From positions 1 through 56,509 of the forward strand of contig CASXBC010000005.1 in NCBI GenBank assembly GCA_949474265.1: a stretch of DNA of 56,509 bases, given 5' to 3'. How positions within the stretch are numbered: position 1 is the first letter of the stretch; the number at the start of each line of letters is the position of its first letter. Below, piece after piece: positions 51,292 to 56,509 of this stretch. Under the pieces are notes generated by a model. The model had not been told where the DNA came from, did no database searches, and saw only the letters and a list, made by a program, of their open reading frames with translations. The stretch is from an uncultured bacterium. GTDB lineage: Bacteria > Bacillota > Clostridia > Christensenellales > UBA1242. The position numbers and the translations under genes were made by a program.

Positions 51292-53382
51292 ATGAGCAAA
51301 AAGAAAAAAATATTGGAATTAATTGATAAAAATAGTTTGGTTTATTCAAGTGTTGACAAACTATTTTTGTTTTTGGCATCTGCACTTGATATTGATGAGG
51401 CAGAGGTAAAAAGACTTTTCTATTATCTTGTTGAAAATGGAGAAATCTTTGAGATAAGAAAAAATAAATTTATAACTGTCCCTTCTCATGGATATGTAAA
51501 GGGAGAGTTTTTTGGCACTGCAAAAGGCTTTGGTTTTGTAAAAACTGATAGCTTTGTTGATGATGTTTTTATTCCTGCAAACAAAACTGCTGGTGCTCTT
51601 GATGGAGAACATGTTGTTGTCAAAATACTTTCACAATCTGGAGATGGAATTGATGGAGAGGTTGTTGGAGTTTATAAAGAACTTGAAGGTATTGTCGGGG
51701 CAATAAATATTGTTGGTGGAAATTATTTTTTAAATCCAGACAATACAAAAATTCCTTTTGATATTCCTATAGTGAAAACGGGGCTTAAGCTTGAGAAAAA
51801 TATGAAAGTTTTGGCGACCATTCAAAGGACAGAAGGCAAAAAAATCAAATGTGTTGTAAAGGAAATCCTTGGTTTTGAAGATGATGTCAAAGCGTTGGAG
51901 CTTTCAATCATCAGAGACCACAACCTTTTTGAGAGATTTCCAACTCCTGTGTTGGAAGCTGAAAAGAAAGTGCCAAAGTCTGTTTCAGAAAGTCAGAAAA
52001 AAGGTAGACTTGACTTAACTAAAGAGAGAATATTCACCATTGATGGTGCAGATGCAAAAGACTTTGATGATGCTGTTAATATCAAAAAATTTGATGATTA
52101 TTATGAAGTTGGTGTGCATATTGCTGACGTTGGAGAATATGTAAAGCAAGGCAATGTTTTTGATGAAGAGGCTTATAAGCGAGGCACTAGTGTGTATTTT
52201 CCAACCTCTGTGCTTCCAATGCTTCCTGTTTCCCTTTCAAATGGAATTTGCTCTTTGAATGAAGGTGTGGATAGACTTACTCTTTCATGTATTATGAAGG
52301 TAAACTTTAATGGTGAAGTTGTGGATTATCAGATTTGTGAATCTGTGATAAAAAGCATGGCAAGATTCACTTACACTGAGGTTTATGATGCAATCATTGG
52401 AAAAGCACTCAATGACAAAACAAGAAAGTTTCAAAAAGATTTCTTGATTATGAGAGAGCTTTGTGACATATTGGAGTCAAACACAATCAAACGTGGTGCT
52501 CTTGATTTGGAAATCCCTGAAGTGCAATTTGTTTTTGATGACAAAGGCATGGCAGTGGATATTGAAAGAAGAGAAAGAAATGCGGCTCACAGACTTATTG
52601 AGGACTTTATGGTGCTTGCGAATGAAACTGTTGCAAGACATTTCAACAAGCTTGGCATACCATTTGTCTATCGTGTGCATGAAGCTCCAACAAAAGAGAA
52701 AGTGAAGAGTGTTTGTGATTTTCTTAAGGGGATTGGCGTGCCATACCCACAAGCACCAGATGACATCAAGCCAAAATATTTTCAAGATATTTTGGAGAGT
52801 GTAGAGCAATTGAACACAAAGGAAGTTGTCAATAAGATTGTTTTGCGTTCTATGACCAAAGCAAAATATTCAAACAAAAATCTCGGTCACTTTGGTTTGG
52901 CTCTTATTGACTATTGTCACTTTACTTCTCCAATCAGAAGATATCCTGATTTGACCATTCACAGAATTATAAAAGAGTGGTTGCACAAAAAAGGAAACAT
53001 CTCCGTGACAAGAAGAGAAGAGTTGGACGAGTTTGCTTTTGAGTCTGCCGAACAATCTTCAAGCTGTGAAAGAAATGCTGATTATGCTGAGAGAGATGTT
53101 GATGACCTTTGGAAAGCATATTTGATGAAAGACAGAGTTGGAGAAGTTTTTGAGGCAACAATTTCAAGTGTTACAAATTTTGGAATTTTTGTTAGCCTTG
53201 AAAACACTGTTGAAGGTCTTGTAAAAATAGAGGACTTGCCAGAGGATGCTTATATGTTTTTGGAAAGACAACTCAAGCTTAAGGGTGGCAGTCATTTGTT
53301 CTCACTTGGAGACAAAGTCAAGGTTACGCTTACAAATGTCAATTTACAGGCTAGAAACATTGATTTCAAAATTGTTGAATAA
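51292..53382 (+). CDS. rnr: Ribonuclease R
   Basis: 696-aa hydrolytic 3'-to-5' exoribonuclease that unwinds structured RNA and, with tmRNA-SmpB, degrades non-stop mRNAs. A short N-terminal winged-helix region (to about residue 65), cold-shock RNA-binding part (about 66-230, with GYVKGEFFGTAKGFGFVKTD), RNB catalytic domain (about 240-575) with TIDGADAKDFDDAVNI holding the Mg2+ aspartates (about 247-262), FVYRVHEAPT, and HFTSPIRRYPDLTIHRII (about 545), then S1 (about 620-695, EATISSVTNFGIFVSL). The Lys-rich extension seen in E. coli RNase R is absent. It starts 8 bases after secG. Confidence 0.97.
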   Translation: MSKKKKILELIDKNSLVYSSVDKLFLFLASALDIDEAEVKRLFYYLVENGEIFEIRKNKFITVPSHGYVKGEFFGTAKGFGFVKTDSFVDDVFIPANKTAGALDGEHVVVKILSQSGDGIDGEVVGVYKELEGIVGAINIVGGNYFLNPDNTKIPFDIPIVKTGLKLEKNMKVLATIQRTEGKKIKCVVKEILGFEDDVKALELSIIRDHNLFERFPTPVLEAEKKVPKSVSESQKKGRLDLTKERIFTIDGADAKDFDDAVNIKKFDDYYEVGVHIADVGEYVKQGNVFDEEAYKRGTSVYFPTSVLPMLPVSLSNGICSLNEGVDRLTLSCIMKVNFNGEVVDYQICESVIKSMARFTYTEVYDAIIGKALNDKTRKFQKDFLIMRELCDILESNTIKRGALDLEIPEVQFVFDDKGMAVDIERRERNAAHRLIEDFMVLANETVARHFNKLGIPFVYRVHEAPTKEKVKSVCDFLKGIGVPYPQAPDDIKPKYFQDILESVEQLNTKEVVNKIVLRSMTKAKYSNKNLGHFGLALIDYCHFTSPIRRYPDLTIHRIIKEWLHKKGNISVTRREELDEFAFESAEQSSSCERNADYAERDVDDLWKAYLMKDRVGEVFEATISSVTNFGIFVSLENTVEGLVKIEDLPEDAYMFLERQLKLKGGSHLFSLGDKVKVTLTNVNLQARNIDFKIVE

Positions 53383-53460
53383 TATTGATAAAAAAATGGT
53401 TAAATTTGTAAGTTTTTGTGAAAAAAACGCCATTTTTTTTATCTTTTTTATTAAATGCTA

Positions 53461-53489
53461 TTGAAAAATATAATTCTTAGTGATATAAT
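53461..53489 (+). promoter_or_regulatory. Promoter inside the operon, just before smpB
   Basis: TTGAAA at 53461-53466, 17-base spacer ending TGA, TATAAT at 53484-53489. AGGAGG is directly adjacent (53490-53495), so transcripts starting here would carry only a few bases before ATG 53500. Confidence 0.65.
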
Positions 53490-53499
53490 AGGAGGAGAA

Positions 53500-53940
53500 A
53501 TGAAGGTTATATCAAACAACAAGAGGGCATACTTTGACTACTTCGTTTCAGACTTGGTTGAGGCTGGAATTGTTTTGGAAGGCAGTGAAGTTAAGTCAGT
53601 GCGAGCTGGTGGTGCAAGCTTGTCAGAAAGTTTTGTTGTTGTTAAAAACAATGAAATTTTTTTGAAAAATGCTTACATTAAACCATACGAACAGACATCT
53701 TCCTTTAAACCGGACGAGAGAAGAACGAGAAAATTGCTTTTAAACAAAAGTGAAATTTCAAAGTTTTCAAGAGCGGTTAAGGAAAAAGGTTTTACAGTTG
53801 TTGCCACAAAGATTTATTTCAATAAGTCTGGCAAAGTTAAAGTGGAAATCGGACTCGCAAAAGGTAAGAAACTTTATGACAAGCGTCAAACTCTGAAAGA
53901 AAAATCAGTTAAACGAGAACTTGAGCGTTCTTCGATTTAA
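53500..53940 (+). CDS. smpB: SsrA-binding protein SmpB
   Basis: 146-aa tmRNA partner that places tmRNA in the empty A site of stalled ribosomes. Beta-barrel core: NNKRAYFDYFV, LEAGIVLEGSEVKSVRAGGA (about residues 16-35, as AGIVLEGSEVKS here), LSESF, NAYIKPYE; the C-terminal tail KKLYDKRQTLKEKSVKREL supplies the positively charged helix that enters the mRNA channel. Start ATG 53500 with AGGAGG 4 bases upstream; the longer frame from 53455 lacks a ribosome site. ssrA begins just after its stop. Confidence 0.97.
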   Translation: MKVISNNKRAYFDYFVSDLVEAGIVLEGSEVKSVRAGGASLSESFVVVKNNEIFLKNAYIKPYEQTSSFKPDERRTRKLLLNKSEISKFSRAVKEKGFTVVATKIYFNKSGKVKVEIGLAKGKKLYDKRQTLKEKSVKRELERSSI

Positions 53941-53946
53941 ACTTTT

Positions 53947-54341
53947 GGGGACGATTTTGGTTTCGACGGAGATTTATGTGAATTTCATAAAGCATGTGGT
54001 GATTGCCCAGCACCTATAAATTGGACAAAGCGAATAAACGCAGAAAAAGAAAACGTTGTTTCTTTCAATAGTGTTGCTGTTGCTGCCTAACTGAATTAAA
54101 CGACAACTTGATTGAATTTTTCAATCTGCTCACCTTTTGATTTGCCATCAAAAGAATTGGGTATCATCTCAGGCAAAAATTTTGTAGAAAGTTTTCCTTG
54201 TATCTGCAAAAAATTTTAAGGAATAGTTTTTAAAGTCTGTTTATGGACAAATTAAAAATGAATTTCAAGCATAAACTAAACATGTAGAAAGGTCTTTTGC
54301 AGGATTTTCGGACGAGGGTTCAATTCCCTCCGTCTCCACCA
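53947..54341 (+). ncRNA. ssrA: Transfer-messenger RNA (tmRNA)
   Basis: One-piece tmRNA of about 395 bases. The 5' GGGGACG and 3' CGTCTCC pair to form the acceptor stem; the 3' T-arm GGGTTCAATTCCC and CCA are clear. The 5' end continues GATTTTGGTTTCGACGG as in other tmRNAs. The tag begins at GCA 54040 after AATAAAC and ends at TAA 54088-54090, coding for AEKENVVSFNSVAVAA, an unusual but plausible tag ending in Ala-Ala. Pseudoknots follow. The position directly after smpB is as expected. Confidence 0.95.
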
Positions 54342-54435
54342 AAAATTATTATTTGTCTGAAAAGTGCATCTTTTGATTTAACTTTTGTAAAGCCTATGAC
54401 ATATATCTAAATTTAAAAAGGAAGGTAATTTTGCT

Positions 54436-55611
54436 ATGTTTAATTCACTCTTAAATGCTGGTAGCGGAAACATCAATTCACTTATTTTGGATGTGTTTAT
54501 CATCTTCGCAGTTGTGCTTGCTGGTTCTCTTATTATTTATTTCTTGTTTGAAATGGTAAATGCTATTGTTTCAAAGTCTGGCAAACCAAAAGATGAAGAT
54601 AGATTGATTTTTGACGAAAAAGAAAAGAATGCTGAAGTGAAGGGTATTGTTGAATCTTTCAATATTGATGAACAAAAATCACAAGAGCCTGTGGCTTTGG
54701 TTGAAAATGTTGAAGAAGCACCACTTGCACCTGAGACAGTTGAAGTTGAAGAGACAGTGATTGATGTTGATGATTCAAAAGCTGAAGCTGAAAAGGTAGA
54801 GCTTGATGCTGAAAAAGAGCGTGAAGAAAGAGAAAATGCTGAAAGAAGAGCATATTTGGAAGCAAGAAGACAAGAAATCCTTAGAAGAATGCAAGAAAAC
54901 TCAGACAAAGAAGAAACTGAAGAACAGCCAGCTGAGGAAAATGTTGAAACAGAACAAGAGGAGACAACTGAAGAGGTTGAAGAGCCTGCTGAAGTTGAAC
55001 AACCAACTCCAGAAGCAGACCACTTAGAAGGTGAAAGAAGAGCTCTTGAGGAAGAAAAACAAAGATATGCAACAATGGTAAGAGAACTTGAGGAGGCTAA
55101 AAAAGCACTTGCAGAACAAAAGAAAGAGCCAGAAGTAAAGACTGTAGTTGTAAATCAAAAACTTGCTGGACTTTCAATTGATGAACTTAAAAAGAAACTT
55201 GCAAAAACAGAAGCTAGACTTATTGCTACTGAAAAAGAGTTTAAACAATGCAGAAAAGAATTTATCCCTCTTCAAAGAGTTTGGACCACTCATGAGAGAG
55301 ATGAAAAGAAACTTAGAAGAAAAGAAGCACTTGTTGCAAAACAAAAAGTTTTGCTTTATGGTGTAAACAACTATGCTGATATTGATGAAGATAAAGCTAA
55401 AAAACTTTCTGAGGACCTTGACCTTTTAGATGGACTTAAACTTTCTGTTCAACATTGCGAAGAAGTTATGAAAAACAATGAAGAAAGATACCCTCTTCTT
55501 GAAAAGATGTACAATGTTTTGAAGGCTAGAAATGAGGACCTTAAAAATGATGTTGAGTCTTTGACTGCTGAAATTGCTAGACTTGAAAAGGAACAAAATT
55601 CTGAAGATTAA
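54436..55611 (+). CDS. Acidic coiled-coil membrane protein, 391 aa
   Basis: I do not recognise a family. One membrane helix (about residues 16-40) is followed by an extremely Glu-rich, low-complexity region (about 60-200) and a long coiled coil (about 200-390) with Leu/Glu/Lys heptads. With the N-terminus outside and the bulk in the cytosol or the reverse, it looks like a membrane-tethered scaffold. GGAAGG lies before the ATG. It sits downstream of ssrA with its own terminator. The shape recalls EzrA-like or DivIVA-type cell-division scaffolds, but there is no motif to support that. Confidence 0.75.
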   Translation: MFNSLLNAGSGNINSLILDVFIIFAVVLAGSLIIYFLFEMVNAIVSKSGKPKDEDRLIFDEKEKNAEVKGIVESFNIDEQKSQEPVALVENVEEAPLAPETVEVEETVIDVDDSKAEAEKVELDAEKEREERENAERRAYLEARRQEILRRMQENSDKEETEEQPAEENVETEQEETTEEVEEPAEVEQPTPEADHLEGERRALEEEKQRYATMVRELEEAKKALAEQKKEPEVKTVVVNQKLAGLSIDELKKKLAKTEARLIATEKEFKQCRKEFIPLQRVWTTHERDEKKLRRKEALVAKQKVLLYGVNNYADIDEDKAKKLSEDLDLLDGLKLSVQHCEEVMKNNEERYPLLEKMYNVLKARNEDLKNDVESLTAEIARLEKEQNSED

Positions 55612-55615
55612 TAAA

Positions 55616-55646
55616 CAAAAAGCCACCATTTTTGGTGGTTTTTTTG
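55616..55646 (+). terminator. Terminator of the coiled-coil gene
   Basis: CCACCA-TTTT-TGGTGG followed by seven T. Confidence 0.9.
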
Positions 55647-55668
55647 TCGAAATGTTTTTAATTTTGTT

Positions 55669-55696
55669 TTGTGTATATAATAACTTTTGATATAAT
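55669..55696 (+). promoter_or_regulatory. Promoter of the P-type ATPase gene, leaderless type
   Basis: TTGTGT at 55669-55674, 16-base spacer ending TGA, TATAAT at 55691-55696, then AAGCAAT and ATG at 55704. Confidence 0.7.
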
Positions 55697-55703
55697 AAGC
55701 AAT

Positions 55704-56509
55704 ATGAATAACTTTTTTTCTAAAACAACTGAAGAGGTTTTGTCAGAGGTTCAGGCGACTGAGGCTGGACTTTCTTATCGTGAGGCAAAAACCAGACTTG
55801 AGGCAAATGGAAAAAATGAGCTTTCTCAAAAGAAAAAAACGAGCAGTTTTTTGAAGTTTTTGGGGCAATTTAAAGATGTACTTATCATAGTTTTGCTTTT
55901 GAGTAGTTTGGTGAGTGTTGTTATAGGTATTATTCAAAAATCCTATGAAGAGTTTATTGATGCTGGCATAATTTTGATAATTGTGCTTGTCAATGCTGTC
56001 ATTGGCTTTATTCAAGAAAAAAATTCTGAAAAAGCAATGGATTCTCTAAAAAATTTGACAAAGCCATATTGCAAGGTAAACCGAAATGGAAAGACAATCA
56101 AAATTAAATCTGAAGAACTTGTGGTTGGAGATATAGTAATTTTGGAAGCAGGAGACATTATCCCTGCAGACTTAAGGCTTTTGGAAAGCATGTCTTTAAA
56201 GGTTGAAGAAAGTGCTCTCACAGGTGAAAGCGTGCCTGTTGAAAAAGATGCAACAGTTGTGCTTGAAGAATCTTCTGCTCTTGGAGACAGAATTAACATG
56301 GCATATATGGGCAGTGTTGTCACTTATGGAAGAGGACTTGGTGTTGTTGTGGCATGCGGAATGAACACTGAAATGGGAAAGATTGCAAGTGCCTTAAATG
56401 AAATGGACAATGAAGAAACCCCATTGACTAAGCGTATCAAAAAGACAAGTATAATAATCACAGTTATTGTTTTGCTTGTGTGCTTGGCTGTATTTATACT
56501 TGAAATTTG
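55704..56509 (+). CDS. P-type cation-transporting ATPase, N-terminal part (runs off window)
   Basis: The first 268 residues of a P2-type ATPase, probably Ca2+-transporting. The N-terminal cation-ATPase domain (EEVLSEVQATEAGLSYREAK, about residues 10-30, and LEANGKNELS) is followed by the first helix pair (about 58-78 and 86-106), then the actuator domain with VVGDIVILEAGDIIPADLRL (about 138-157), and the TGES loop in ESALTGESVPVEK (about 171-183), which dephosphorylates the enzyme. The next helix starts at about 250. The phosphorylation site (DKTGT) lies past the window end. The ATG is 7 bases after the -10 box with no ribosome site. Confidence 0.93.
   Translation, partial: MNNFFSKTTEEVLSEVQATEAGLSYREAKTRLEANGKNELSQKKKTSSFLKFLGQFKDVLIIVLLLSSLVSVVIGIIQKSYEEFIDAGIILIIVLVNAVIGFIQEKNSEKAMDSLKNLTKPYCKVNRNGKTIKIKSEELVVGDIVILEAGDIIPADLRLLESMSLKVEESALTGESVPVEKDATVVLEESSALGDRINMAYMGSVVTYGRGLGVVVACGMNTEMGKIASALNEMDNEETPLTKRIKKTSIIITVIVLLVCLAVFILEI

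Noticed and set aside
55743..56323. Minus-strand frames opposite the ATPase gene
   Set aside because: They are antisense to a clear P-type ATPase with conserved motifs.
1..56509. CRISPR array, prophage, insertion sequence or replication origin
   Set aside because: No regularly spaced repeats, integrase, transposase, phage structural genes or clustered DnaA-type boxes were found on either strand.

Overview
The window is AT-rich chromosomal DNA of a low-GC, Firmicutes-type bacterium. The evidence is the gene content (secG-rnr-smpB-ssrA, rpsO-pnp, a HemZ-type radical SAM enzyme, one long Rel protein, YtqA, EFR1), AGGAG ribosome sites, sigma-A promoters that very often carry a TGN extended -10, and hairpin plus T-run terminators. 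It looks like an uncultured clostridial lineage with a small compact genome. No sporulation gene is visible. Lineage is inference; no rRNA is present.

Layout. 1-7016: end of rpoC, an unknown gene, a lemA/DUF3137 pair, and an operon of an ArsR-like regulator with a DUF4932-like protein. 7077-8942: a frameshifted HD hydrolase gene facing a CaCA cation exchanger. 8987-11692: a foreign-looking module (XRE repressor; divergent membrane-anchored Mrr nuclease; two-helix membrane protein) sharing a 30-bp palindromic operator, ending near tRNA-Leu(CAA), where a 20-bp copy of the tRNA 3' end is duplicated. 11965-20503: a DHH phosphoesterase, a frameshifted repeat protein, then the run recJ-rel-hemZ. 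20552-29028: a transglutaminase-like pair, rpsO-pnp, a GNAT protein, a small ferritin-like protein, phosphoketolase and a nucleoside phosphorylase. 29149-36677: a surface protein, a DUF4011-type helicase with a Vsr-like nuclease end, and a membrane glycosyltransferase. 36793-44029: YtqA, a methyltransferase, a deoxynucleotidase, an Smr protein, an EFR1/epimerase operon, a HipA-like kinase and a metallo-beta-lactamase-fold hydrolase. 44138-49039: a polysaccharide O-acetylation pair (MBOAT plus AlgJ/X-like), tRNA-Thr(GGT) and a U32 peptidase. 49103-56509: pyruvate kinase, secG-rnr-smpB-ssrA, an acidic coiled-coil membrane protein and the start of a P-type Ca2+ ATPase.

How the genes fit together: several units concern RNA decay and ribosome rescue (pnp, rnr, smpB, ssrA, DHH nuclease) and the stringent response (rel with an apparently dead hydrolase half). 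Phosphoketolase and pyruvate kinase point to fermentative sugar use. Three loci may act in defence or toxin-type biology: the XRE/Mrr module, the helicase-Vsr protein and the HipA-like kinase. The most unusual general feature is a set of genes whose ATG lies only 5-7 bases after a good extended -10 box, implying leaderless mRNAs. Two genes are broken by single-base frameshifts, which could be real or assembly errors.
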